DNA of 64,000 bases, taken from the NCBI GenBank assembly GCA_949372605.1, contig CASIAE010000008.1, positions 124,001 to 188,000 of the forward strand. Direction: 5' to 3'. The stretch's first letter is position 1. Every line of letters begins with the position of its first letter. The translations under genes and the position numbers were made by a program. The stretch is from an uncultured Flavobacteriaceae bacterium. Lineage in GTDB: Bacteria; Bacteroidota; Bacteroidia; Flavobacteriales; Flavobacteriaceae. Positions 1-7,746 of the stretch are shown one piece after another. The notes beneath the pieces were generated by a model. The model was not told where the DNA came from, searched no databases, and saw only the letters and a list, made by a program, of their open reading frames with translations.

Positions 1-334
1 TTTCTTGATGAAGAATATCTAATAACGGTCCATCAAAAAGCTTCTGATCCAAAAGATAGGCAGTTAAAACCATAAAAGGATAGTTGTCTGCTGCAGCATT
101 AGCAGGGTCCCATAAGTCTATTTTTGAATTAATAAGGTTCGAAGGGATCAATCCAGTCTGAGAATCAGTTTTCCGAAGCCATGCGCGGGTAAAGTCTAAG
201 CTTCTTTTAAAGCTTTCATGAGCTAGATCTCCATTTTCGATGGCTTTATTTACCACTTTATCATCAAAAATACTAGTGGTTTCACAAGCTAAAAAAAGAA
301 AAAGAAATACAAGTTTTGAAAAATTATTTTTCAT
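1..334 (-). CDS. Lipoprotein of unknown function, cut by the window edge
   Basis: Reading leftward from an ATG at 334 gives an open frame of 111 codons that runs off the window. It starts with a lipoprotein signal: basic MKNN, a hydrophobic core, then a lipobox ending FLFLAC at about residue 17. After it come TRAWLRK, TGLIPSNL and a stretch WDPANAAADNYPF. This kind of sequence is often seen in helical-barrel carbohydrate enzymes and their relatives, but I cannot name the family. It lies on the same strand as the polysaccharide genes at 4-10 kb, so a role in glycan use is possible. An orphan signal peptide sits directly upstream (342-404). Confidence 0.6.
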   Translation of the reverse strand, partial: MKNNFSKLVFLFLFLACETTSIFDDKVVNKAIENGDLAHESFKRSLDFTRAWLRKTDSQTGLIPSNLINSKIDLWDPANAAADNYPFMVLTAYLLDQKLFDGPLLDILHQE

Positions 335-341
335 TTTTTGT

Positions 342-404
342 TTAGGTCAATTGGGCAAAAGAAATCAATGGAACTATCAATAAAATAATTAGTGGATTTT
401 TCAT
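342..404 (-). pseudogene. Orphan 20-codon signal peptide
   Basis: A 20-codon frame begins at an ATG with an upstream stretch (405-440) that matches the 5' leader shared by the lipoprotein genes at 13.1, 16.6 and 18.6 kb. It encodes a typical Sec signal (MKNPLIILL ... SFAQ) and stops two codons after the likely cleavage site. The next gene starts eight bases downstream. I read it as a leader left behind after its protein body was replaced; translation as a real leader peptide cannot be excluded. Confidence 0.45.
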
Positions 405-694
405 AGTATCGATTATTAGATGTTTAAATATATAAATCTAATTAAAATAAATTAAGCATAAAAACTCCCAAAGCTGGATTAGAAGGATTAGTTATATAAT
501 AAACGTTTACATGTATTTATTATGTTGCATAGTTTTTAAAAGTAATTTGGTATAATAGTAATATGATTCCCGTTTCCTTTTTTGTAAAAATTCTGTATAC
601 TTTTGTTGTAATTATAATCCTAATTGTTGTGATGGACTTTAGAATGGATAGAAGAGGAAAGAAATAAGATAAGAAAAAGAAGTAAATTACTATT
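405..694. other. Intergenic stretch with a lipoprotein leader copy
   Basis: The first 35 bases are a copy of the lipoprotein 5' leader (minus strand; shared core ATTATTAGATGTTTAAATAT). The rest is AT-rich and holds nothing I can name. A long frame on the minus strand at 520-777 is antisense to the start of the next gene and is low complexity. Confidence 0.5.
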
Positions 695-1081
695 ATGATA
701 AAGCTACTACAAGGTATAATCATTCTCCTAGTCTTTACTAATTGTAATTCAGAAGCAAAGAAACGGAGCTTTACCATTGACTACCTTAAGTCAAACAAAT
801 GGTGCGCAACGAAAAATGGCGATCAAATGTGTTGTGAGTTTAGTGGTAATGAAATGAAGTCCACCAAGAATGGTAAAACCGAAGCCTTTATTAATTTTGT
901 ATTCGAACAAAAAAGTGATAGTCTGATAGCCATTAAGTACGCTGAAATAAAAGATTTTGCTTACTTCAGAATGAAGTCACTAGACATCTTGAGCTTTTAT
1001 CACAATGAGTCTGGAGGCGATGAAACCGAAGAAGTTTTTGAGCTTGTTAGAGTAAAACAGACTCCACCAAAGAAGAAGTAA
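695..1081 (+). CDS. Small lipoprotein, unknown function
   Basis: The 128-residue product starts with a lipoprotein signal (hydrophobic MIKLLQGIIILLV, lipobox ending FTNC at residue 17). The mature part, about 110 residues, has NKWCATKNGDQMCCEF and alternating short strands, a pattern like small beta-barrel lipoproteins of the lipocalin type common in Bacteroidota; this is a structural guess. It ends in a basic PPKKK tail. The gene stands alone; both neighbours point away or belong to another strand. No clear promoter was seen. Confidence 0.6.
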   Translation: MIKLLQGIIILLVFTNCNSEAKKRSFTIDYLKSNKWCATKNGDQMCCEFSGNEMKSTKNGKTEAFINFVFEQKSDSLIAIKYAEIKDFAYFRMKSLDILSFYHNESGGDETEEVFELVRVKQTPPKKK

Positions 1082-1172
1082 AAACCACCTGTTTATCACT
1101 GTATTATGGCTCTATTTATTTCAGAACTATATTAGATTAAGTTATTTTAGCTGTAATGGAAACAAGTTTATG

Positions 1173-1352
1173 TCACACTTTGTTGAAGTAATTTTTGAAT
1201 TTAAAATAAAGGGCTATAAGGCATAAAAATGTTCCAGCTGGCATCAATAAAAGCACAACTAACAGTGCGATAAATTTACCCTTGCTAGCTTGTTCTACTT
1301 TTGTAGGAATATCAGCTAAATTCTTTTTAAAATCTTCGAAGAACTTTTTCAT
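1173..1352 (-). CDS. 59-residue membrane protein
   Basis: The 59-codon frame starts at an ATG that overlaps the stop codon of the upstream gene by four bases (ATGA), a strong sign of translational coupling. The protein has a basic amphipathic N-terminus (MKKFFEDFKKN), then one hydrophobic segment at about residues 27-50 (KFIALLVVLLLMPAG), and a basic tail (KFKNYFNKV). I do not recognise the family. With the 61-residue membrane protein and the Rep-like fragment before it, it forms a three-gene run on the minus strand, an order that recalls small phage or plasmid modules. Confidence 0.55.
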   Translation of the reverse strand: MKKFFEDFKKNLADIPTKVEQASKGKFIALLVVLLLMPAGTFLCLIALYFKFKNYFNKV

Positions 1353-1534
1353 TTAATTAAGTTAGATAAAATATAGAAGTAAATAACAAGATTAATAAGG
1401 TGTAAAACCCAATGAATCAATGTACCCCAATTTTTACTTCTTTTACTAATGAAATAATTTGTTCTTCCTATAGCATAAACCCCTAGAGTTAAATAAAGAA
1501 CAATTAGCAATTCATTTAAACCATAATCTTCCAT
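1349..1534 (-). CDS. 61-residue two-helix membrane protein
   Basis: The product has two hydrophobic segments (about residues 8-22, LLIVLYLTLGVYAI, and 41-60, WVLHLINLVIYFYIL) separated by a basic loop SKRSKN. The start lies two bases after the stop of the Rep-like fragment and the stop overlaps the start of the 59-residue gene, so the three are probably cotranscribed. No family is recognised. Tiny membrane proteins next to an HUH replication protein are known from ssDNA phages and small plasmids; that link is inference only. Confidence 0.5.
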   Translation of the reverse strand: MEDYGLNELLIVLYLTLGVYAIGRTNYFISKRSKNWGTLIHWVLHLINLVIYFYILSNLIK

Positions 1535-1536
1535 AA

Positions 1537-1851
1537 CTATTCTTTTTCCAAAATTCTTTTATTTTTTCCATGCCATAAAGTTATAGATAAATCGATATCA
1601 TTTCGTTGATGGTGAAAGAAAATATTAATATTACGATCGTTTTTTCGAATGTGTTTGCTAATGTATCTGAGGGTTTCTTCTTTTCCACGTATGGGCTCAA
1701 TATTGCCGATGTGTTTTTTCTTGAGGTTGATCGCTTTTGTAATTTTATCCGATAACTGATCTGGTTCTATTGGCTTGGAAGTAGCTATTGCAAGATGCAA
1801 ATGATTTGTTGGTGGCTGGGCTTTGTTAAAAAGAGTTCCTGGAATTGGCAA
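1537..1851 (-). pseudogene. 5'-truncated HUH-type replication protein fragment
   Basis: The frame of about 104 codons has only a TTG as possible start, with a stop four codons before it, and begins abruptly in what looks like the middle of a domain. It contains NHLHLAI, the His-x-His pattern of HUH endonucleases, followed about 50 residues later by ETLRYISKHIRK, which fits the catalytic Tyr motif (YxxK). HUH proteins nick ssDNA to start rolling-circle replication of phages, plasmids and some transposons. The N-terminal part is missing: the sequence breaks at about 1845, where another truncated gene begins on the other strand. The two motifs support the call; the family is not certain. Confidence 0.4.
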
Positions 1852-2390
1852 TGCTTCCGACTACAATTTTAATTATTTTTGGGTGCACTCATTCGACAAT
1901 ATCGACCAAATGGTTGATAGAAAGCTTTTTTGGCAAAATTTTAAATCGAAGTTTGGCATTGAAATAAGCTCATTAGGTCCCGTGAATTGGAAAGGTAATG
2001 GAAGATACTTTTTTAAAATCGTAACTGAATTTCAAACAGGCGATACTGGAAAATATGTTATTTTAAATGACGGACGACCTAAAGATCTTTATAAAGCGAT
2101 TGAGTTATCTGAAAAAGCAGGTAAAATTTTTGAAAAGAATGCCAAAAAAACACGGGATGACTAGATGGGGAGTAGCTACAACAATCGCCCCGCAAGATAT
2201 GCATAACCCAAGTAATATATTCTTTTGGGATATTTACGATTCAATGTCGAGTGTAATGAAGCATATGGCATACGAATCAGTTATTTCTGAGGTTCCTCAA
2301 GAAATGAATGTGGAGTTTAATGAAAATATGCCAAATGGGTTTAATCACAGAAATATTTGCGAGATATTAGCAGTTACTGAACCCAAATAG
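1823..2390 (+). pseudogene. Truncated and frameshifted protein of unknown family
   Basis: Two frames join if one A is dropped from the run of seven A at 2144-2150: the first ends KIFEKNAKK and the second then reads HGMTRWGVATTIAPQDMHNP and continues to a stop at 2390. No ATG exists for the first frame; its useful part begins near ASDYNFNYF, so the signal peptide and first strands are missing. The composition (two alpha/beta units with WGVATT and WDIYDSM) suggests a dimeric ferredoxin-fold protein, and the gene at 10636 may be a distant relative, since both end in the same terminator sequence. It meets the truncated Rep fragment head-to-head. Confidence 0.5.
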
Positions 2391-2422
2391 TCAATCATTA
2401 TAATATTATTAATGATAGTAAA

Positions 2423-2447
2423 ACCCTCCCAAGTGGAGGGTTTTTTA
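2423..2447 (+). terminator. Rho-independent terminator
   Basis: A six-pair stem CCCTCC/GGAGGG with loop CAAGT is followed by six T. It lies 35 bases after the stop at 2390. About 23 bases are the same as in the terminator after the gene at 10636-11376. Confidence 0.8.
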
Positions 2448-2454
2448 TTTCAAC

Positions 2455-2492
2455 ACAGGCATATCATCTTCAGTAAGTTCTTCACTTACTTG
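2455..2492 (-). repeat. Dispersed repeat R1, core copy E
   Basis: On the minus strand this reads GAACTTACTGAAGATGATAT, the core of a repeat found in six places in the window. Read as codons the core gives ELTEDDMPV followed by LK and a stop. Only the core end of the repeat is present here. Confidence 0.6.
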
Positions 2493-2875
2493 ATTAGTAG
2501 CTTATATACCTGATACAGTTTCACTCAAAAACTAATTAAAAATATATTAATAGTATCAATATTCTATCAATTCAGCTCCATTTTGACGGTTATCTTTAGT
2601 AGCCTAGTCACCTACCCTTTAAACCCTTGCTATCATTGGTCTAAACCTATAGTATTACCCCCATTTTGATTAAGGGGTGTTTTACCCCCCACAGGTATAA
2701 CCTCTTGCCTGCGCATGTCTAATAGAATATAAGACTCGTCAACCCCTTAAATCCATTCTGACGATTTAAATTTTTTCTAACTTCGCACATAAGGGAAATA
2801 AACGGAATACGTATATTTCCTTGTTGGCAGTAATTCAAAATCGCTGACTAATTACAGACTAAATGAAATAACAAA
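2493..2875. other. Intergenic stretch with C-rich patches
   Basis: No gene is seen. The part at 2610-2700 has several runs of C and G (for example ATTACCCCCATTTTG) that stand out from the AT-rich flanks and look like the short C-rich patches at 10.4, 11.5 and 20.0 kb, but I could not align them convincingly. Confidence 0.4.
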
Positions 2876-3352
2876 ATGAAACTCACTAAGAATAATTTAG
2901 CCATAAGCCTCATAGCAATCATCGGGTCGGGCGCCTACCTGGGAAATCTTATTAACATGGGGTTGGTCCATGCACCTTATTGGCAATCTCTCGATACAGA
3001 CTCCTTTATAGCAGATTTTACCCTGAAATTCCCATTACTCCTGACCACATTACCCTTGACCATGATTCCATCCATTATTGGAGTTGTCACTTGCTTTATT
3101 TGGTATAGAAAAACCAAAGCTAGCAAATCATGGAGGATTGCTCTTTACGGAGTAATTGCAGGATTTCTAATCTCAGCCATTTACCATATCCCAACAAACT
3201 TCGGCTTTTTAGGAGGGGAATTTACGCAAGAAGCAACTGCCATAAGACTTCAATGGTGGGTCAACTTACATTGGGTTAGAACTGCGTTTGCCTTGCTAAC
3301 TGCTGTTTACTCTGTGCTCGGTTTCAAAACAACCATTGAAGCCAAACTCTAA
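2876..3352 (+). CDS. Four-helix membrane protein, DUF1772-like
   Basis: The 158-residue protein has four hydrophobic segments at about residues 9-29, 50-75, 85-105 and 132-152. The last one is preceded by RLQWWVNLHWVRT, which resembles the W..xHxxRT signature of the DUF1772 (anthrone oxygenase-like) membrane family. No enzymatic function is established for most of these. The gene stands alone with an ATG start and about 480 bases of upstream space. Confidence 0.5.
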   Translation: MKLTKNNLAISLIAIIGSGAYLGNLINMGLVHAPYWQSLDTDSFIADFTLKFPLLLTTLPLTMIPSIIGVVTCFIWYRKTKASKSWRIALYGVIAGFLISAIYHIPTNFGFLGGEFTQEATAIRLQWWVNLHWVRTAFALLTAVYSVLGFKTTIEAKL

Positions 3353-3454
3353 GAATCAATCCATCTGAATTATAAAAAATACTACTCATTAGGATTAGAA
3401 TAAAAACCACTGGCAACACTATGTAAAATGCATTACACCTAAACAATCAAAAAA

Positions 3455-3697
3455 ATGAAAAAACTAATTCTACTATTAAAGTTTATCAAAACTGGGTTAA
3501 CTATTAGAAATTTATTTATTTCAATTTTAGGAGGAATTTCAATTCTTCTTTTTTCGTTTATAATTCAATTTTTTATTGGAGGTTTAGATAATATAGAATG
3601 GAATAATGATATGATATTTCCAATTATAATGGGGGCATTAATTTCTGTTAATTGTCTTAACAGGAATATGTTTAGTAATTTAAGTCTAGGGGACTAA
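3455..3697 (+). CDS. Small membrane protein, unknown
   Basis: An 80-residue product starting MKKLILLLKF with two hydrophobic segments (about residues 20-43, LFISILGGISILLFSF, and 52-66, MIFPIIMGALISV). It has no recognised family. Its 3' end overlaps by a few bases the fragment of a transporter read from the other strand, so its last residues may come from fused DNA. AT-rich codon use fits its neighbours. Confidence 0.45.
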   Translation: MKKLILLLKFIKTGLTIRNLFISILGGISILLFSFIIQFFIGGLDNIEWNNDMIFPIIMGALISVNCLNRNMFSNLSLGD

Positions 3698-3913
3698 AAA
3701 ATGGGCGTAGGGGTTACTCCTGGCCAAAATAGGTAATAACATAGCAATCGTGGCCAAGTTTGATGTAATTTCAGTAAGAAAGTTGACAGCAGCCACGACC
3801 ACTAGTAAAATAATAATAACAGAGTATCCATTGAGCTGAATCATACTTTCGGCAATCCACGTCGCTAAATCGCTTTCCAGGAACGGGAGCATAAGACAAA
3901 ACAGTTTCGCCAA
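3686..3913 (-). pseudogene. Fragment of a DASS/SLC13-type transporter
   Basis: About 60 codons encode a hydrophobic helix (SVIIILLVVVAAVNF) followed by LTEITSNLATIAMLLPI. That is the typical second substrate/sodium-binding motif of the divalent anion:Na+ symporter family (SNxAT just after the helix). Family members have 400-600 residues; only this segment remains, and the part before it (KLFCLMLPFLES) looks out of frame or altered. The copy stops at the 3' end of the preceding small gene, so both sides of the transporter gene were lost. Sulfate or dicarboxylate uptake would fit with the nearby sulfatase, but this is a dead remnant. Confidence 0.6.
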
Positions 3914-3990
3914 TTACTTCAGAATTTTTAAAGGCAGATACCGCTAAACTTCTCAAACTGTTTATCATAGAATGTGCAGCGGCTTTATAA

Positions 3991-5473
3991 TTAATTTTGT
4001 TTAGGAGTTTGAACTATGCCTTTTCCTTCATCAAAACCAAAATAATCAATAGCATGATTTCTATTACTAATTTTTAAATTCCATTTGTCTAAATAATAAT
4101 CACGATTCTTAAAATTCTCTTCGCCAATTTGCTCCAATTCCTTTTTTAGTTTAGTATCTAATTCTATTTTTAGGATTTCGAAATCAGCATTATCTATGAG
4201 ATTATTCTGTTGGTAGGGATCTGCGATATTGTCAAATAGCAATGTAGCTTTTTCTGGAGACCTAGCATAGGTATATTGCTTTGTACGGATGGCTCTGTAT
4301 TCTTCATACTCGTGCTCTAAGTCAAAAGGGCACACGTTCATTACCAACGCAGCTCTATCACTTTCAGGATTTGGAGACTTTATCAATTTAGAAATATCGT
4401 CCCCTTCAATAGTCGCTGGAATTTCTAGGTTTGCAAGACCTAAGAGAGAAGGCAAGATATCTGGTGTGTTTATTGGCGCATTTATAGTTGCTCCTTTATT
4501 TTTGCTTATGGCTGGGTAGCTAATCAAAAATGGAACTTTTATTGATTCATCCCAAGCTCTTTGTTTTGCCCAAGGCCTAACGCCGTGTGCTCCCATCATT
4601 TCGCCATGATCTGCTGTGAATACTATAATTGTATCGTCCCATAAGTTTAACTCTTTGACTTTATCAAGAATACTTCCAATAGCCCTGTCAGAGGCCGTGC
4701 ACTGGGCGTAATAACCTCGTAATTCCTTTCGCGCTCTACTTTTCCATTCTTCTGATAGATTAGGTGGAAGCGTTAATTCGGATTCTGGATATAGATTGTT
4801 AAACTCATCTGGAGCATTATCGTGAGGAAAATGGGGGTGTTGCTATAGATACAAATAATAGAAAAGGGTTTTCGTTTTCTGAATGTTCTGTAATGTAATT
4901 ATTAGCATCCTCAGCAATAGAAAATGGAGAAAAGTCATCCCAATATTTTATTTTCGGATCATCATTATCATAGTAAGGCATATTAGCGTAATCGTGGGAG
5001 CATTCTAATGCTTTCCAATAGTCAAAACCCTGTCTCCTTTCTGGCTCTACATTGTTAAGTCTTCCATGGCCATCTAAATGCCATTTACCAAGATATCCGG
5101 TATTGTATCCATCTGCCTTAAATATTTCAGCCATACATAATTCTTCTGAAGGTAAATAAAGATCATTCAAGAACATACCTGTTGTTGTAGGATAACGACC
5201 TGTCATCAGAGATGCCCGATGCGGAGTACATACTGGAGAAACAGAAACGGCATTTGATAAATTGACCGCTTCCTTTGAGAATTGGTCAAGATGAGGCGTT
5301 TTTACATCGGGGTTTCCTGTGTACCCAAGAGCTGAAGATCTCCATTGGTCTGTTAAAATATAAATAACATTCGGTTTTTTAGACTTTTTGTTCTTTTGAG
5401 CAATTAGTTCTAAAGGAAGGCTAATCATTAAAATAAGTAGTAAGCCTTGAATTTGCATTTTGATGTTTTTCAT
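3991..5473 (-). pseudogene. Family S1 sulfatase, one-base frameshift
   Basis: Type I formylglycine-dependent sulfatase that would remove sulfate esters from sugars. The start part (218 codons from an ATG at 5473) has a Sec signal (LLILMISLPLELIAQ), the metal-binding NVIYILTDQWR, and the catalytic motif VCTPHRASLMTGR with Cys82 to be converted to formylglycine. The frame breaks at five C (minus strand; 4832-4836). Dropping one C continues as TPHFPHDNAPDE, then FTADHGEMMGAHG and RAWDESIKVPFL, all normal for S1 sulfatases, to the stop at 3991. Joined length is about 494 residues, the usual size. Either a recent inactivation or a sequencing error. It follows the rhaT stub and sits in the ulvan-type cluster. 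Confidence 0.85.
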
Positions 5474-5481
5474 TATTTAAA

Positions 5482-5571
5482 TTATTTTTTCTCTTTGTTG
5501 TATGGCATGTAAAAACGGCCTGCTGCTAAACCTCCCAATGAGTGGAATAGAACTCCTAATATTGCTTGCAT
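5482..5571 (-). pseudogene. 5' stub of rhamnose symporter gene rhaT
   Basis: A 29-codon frame starts MQAILGVLFHSLGG and continues AAGRFYMPYNKEKK before a stop. This matches the first helix and loop of the L-rhamnose:H+ symporter RhaT, whose start is strongly conserved (helix, GGxASGxFY.P, then basic KK). The other nine or so helices are absent; the stop is followed nine bases later by the sulfatase start. So the gene was cut by a deletion that joined it to the sulfatase. With rhaM nearby, it shows that the locus once imported free rhamnose. Confidence 0.7.
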
Positions 5572-5600
5572 ATAATTTGTGTTATTTAATATTAATAATT

Positions 5601-6890
5601 TTATTCCGAAATACGAATAATTACTTCAACTACTAGTTGATTTGTAATATCATTTAAGTAGTTTATAAAATACTCTTTATCCGCAAAACCTTGATCACTG
5701 AGTTCCCAACAGGCTATAGCGTAATATTCAATGGGCTTGTCATTTTCTATTTTTAATTTTGCCAGAAAAGCATTCGACAACTGCCCTGTCTTTGGTGCTT
5801 CCATGGATCCCAAATACAAATCGCGGGGGACAATAAGCGCCAGACCAACCCACCACTCTTTTTCATAGCTTTGTTTGTCGTGCGTGTAAAGCACTTCGTA
5901 TTTGTCATTTCCTTCGATTTCACCCAAAGCCAACTCGGTATCGATATTCACCAAGCCAATGACAAGATTCTCATCGCCCTGAAGTCCTGAAAATTTTACT
6001 GAATTTTGGTACCCATACATGCCTGGCCAAATGGTTGTATTTTCTTCAACAGCATATGTCCTGCTTCCGATCTTCCAGTTTGAGTACTGATAGTTTAAAA
6101 CGGAGCGAACCGGCCCTTCAGTCACAATCTGAAAGCTGGTTTTTTCTACATTACTTAGCGTGTCGCCTGCGATAATTCCAAGTCGCATCAGTTCATCGCC
6201 TGCCAACAATCCATAACCTCCAATGCCAAGAGAATTGCCGACAGATAAGATATCGCGTCCCCAATCTTCCATCACATGGTAATTATCTACCGTAGCTCCG
6301 TTTTCGTCGAGCCCCACATCTTCAGGGGAAATAGCTGAAGTTTTCTTTCCAAACAAATCTTTGGCATTCCGTCCGTCGAGGTAATGCCGGAATCCGACTT
6401 TATCGTTTTCCCAGGTTGGCCCATCTGTCTGGTATCTTTGAAAACCAAGCATCCAAGGTATTTCCTGGGCAGTAAGCACTTCATTGAGCGCAGGTTTAAC
6501 CGGAATATCAGCTGACAATCGTTTTCCAAAACGAACACTTGTTTTGGGGGAGAATTCCTGTATGTCTTTTTTCCATTCTAAAGTGTACTCACTTTTTCCG
6601 TTTGCAGGTATGTCTGCAACAAAAAACAATGCATCCCAAACACGATCTCCATCCAAATCATCTAATTGAACTGCAATGTTGTCGCCATTTGAAGCTGTTA
6701 AATAAGGAGATAATTCTTTATCAAGATTCCCCTTCAATTGCATCCGATCAATTGAAATTGCTTTGTCTGTTAATTTTACGGATGTCGGATTTGAAACTTC
6801 AATAGTATTTCTTTTTGTTAACTGTTGACATCCAATAAAAAGAAAGACATTTATTAAAGAGTAGGTAAATACATTGGCTATTTTTTTCAT
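5601..6890 (-). CDS. DUF4861 lipoprotein of a polysaccharide locus
   Basis: The 429-residue product has a lipoprotein signal (lipobox ending LFIGC at residue 21) and then one DUF4861 domain over nearly its whole length. Typical stretches are the N-terminal beta-sandwich with LDDLDGDRVWDALFF, the TWENDKVGFRHYLDGRNA block near residue 160, and DNYHVMEDWGRDILSVGNS near residue 205. DUF4861 proteins are common in polysaccharide utilisation loci for uronic-acid-containing glycans; I do not know the exact reaction. It is next to L-rhamnose mutarotase and GH105, which points to ulvan or another rhamnose/uronate glycan. The base composition is richer in G+C than the flanks, which suggests transfer. 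Confidence 0.75.
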   Translation of the reverse strand: MKKIANVFTYSLINVFLFIGCQQLTKRNTIEVSNPTSVKLTDKAISIDRMQLKGNLDKELSPYLTASNGDNIAVQLDDLDGDRVWDALFFVADIPANGKSEYTLEWKKDIQEFSPKTSVRFGKRLSADIPVKPALNEVLTAQEIPWMLGFQRYQTDGPTWENDKVGFRHYLDGRNAKDLFGKKTSAISPEDVGLDENGATVDNYHVMEDWGRDILSVGNSLGIGGYGLLAGDELMRLGIIAGDTLSNVEKTSFQIVTEGPVRSVLNYQYSNWKIGSRTYAVEENTTIWPGMYGYQNSVKFSGLQGDENLVIGLVNIDTELALGEIEGNDKYEVLYTHDKQSYEKEWWVGLALIVPRDLYLGSMEAPKTGQLSNAFLAKLKIENDKPIEYYAIACWELSDQGFADKEYFINYLNDITNQLVVEVIIRISE

Positions 6891-7071
6891 GATCCTATTA
6901 TTTTTATTTTAATAATTGTAGGTTATAAATTGAAGTGTTTGTAACGACACTCTTTTATAAATTTTTACGAATTATATCTCTACTTGTTCGAAATCACCTA
7001 AATTCATAAGTGTTGAGATGTTCTCATTTAAATGTATTTCATTTTTTATTGCCGTTTTTTGCACCTTCAAT

Positions 7072-7386
7072 TTACGGCATATAAAACACTTCTTTTAGTG
7101 GGGTTACCATAGGAGAATTGTCTGCATTCACCTCCATGATATCTGCCATATAATCCCACCATTTTTTTACAATTTGCTGTTGCGGTAATTCATCCGAAGA
7201 ATGCGTATCGGTCAGTTTCTGAACTGCAAAAAGTGTCAATGTCGCTTCATCTAAAAAAATACTATAATCTAAAACACCCGCTGCTGTAAGTTCTTTGGAG
7301 AGTTCCGGCCATATTTTATCGTGCCTCTTTTTATATTCCGCTTCAAAACCTGGTTTTAATTTCATTGTAAAGGCTGCTCTTATCAT
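7072..7386 (-). CDS. rhaM: L-rhamnose mutarotase
   Basis: Interconverts alpha and beta anomers of L-rhamnose so that it can enter the isomerase pathway in the cytoplasm. The 104-residue length is that of the family. The start MIRAAFTMKLKPG, the His22 in RHDKIWPEL (the catalytic His of E. coli YiiL), DYSIFLDE and KKWWDYMADIM are all conserved features. Next to it lie a DUF4861 gene and two GH105 genes (one broken). It is the only intact gene in this window that acts on free rhamnose; the isomerase, kinase and aldolase are not here. The start ATG is clear; no signal peptide is present, as expected. Confidence 0.93.
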   Translation of the reverse strand: MIRAAFTMKLKPGFEAEYKKRHDKIWPELSKELTAAGVLDYSIFLDEATLTLFAVQKLTDTHSSDELPQQQIVKKWWDYMADIMEVNADNSPMVTPLKEVFYMP

Positions 7387-7493
7387 GGTTGTTGTTGTTT
7401 TGAAAAATCTAATTGCACTACTTCTCCTCCATACTAAATATCAATAATTCCCCTTTTGTAGGAAGACTTTTTCATTCTTTTCAGATAAAAAAA

Positions 7494-7666
7494 TTATTTT
7501 AATTTATACACTTCGCTTCCTGCCAACAAGAATGCACCAAGGCCAATCTCACATCTGTCTGAGCGAAAGATTGAATACCTGCAAATAAAAAAACAATAAA
7601 TGCCACCCAGTGCATTGGATTTACTTTTATTGTTTTCGGAGTGGACTTAATAGTTGAATTTTTCAT
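7494..7666 (-). pseudogene. GH105 gene with internal deletion (ends only)
   Basis: A frame of 55 codons starts at an ATG with a long Sec signal peptide (MHWVAFIVFLFAG ... SFAQ). A few codons later the DNA, read in another frame, gives GAFLLAGSEVYKLK and a stop. This is the normal C-terminus of GH105 enzymes; the intact neighbour ends its domain with GPFIFSGAEVYHLVK. So the gene kept its signal peptide and its last 18 codons while the roughly 330 codons of catalytic barrel between them are gone. The frame also changes at the join. Confidence 0.65.
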
Positions 7667-7746
7667 GCTCTTATTGTGATACCTCTCTATCTTCCTTTAT
7701 TTAAAAGGGATGTATTTTTATTCCCTAAATGGTTTTGATCTAAATT

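Noticed and set aside
520-777. Minus-strand frame of 85 codons overlapping the start of the small lipoprotein gene
   Set aside because: Low complexity (runs of Ile, Phe, Leu) and antisense to a gene with a clear lipoprotein signal.
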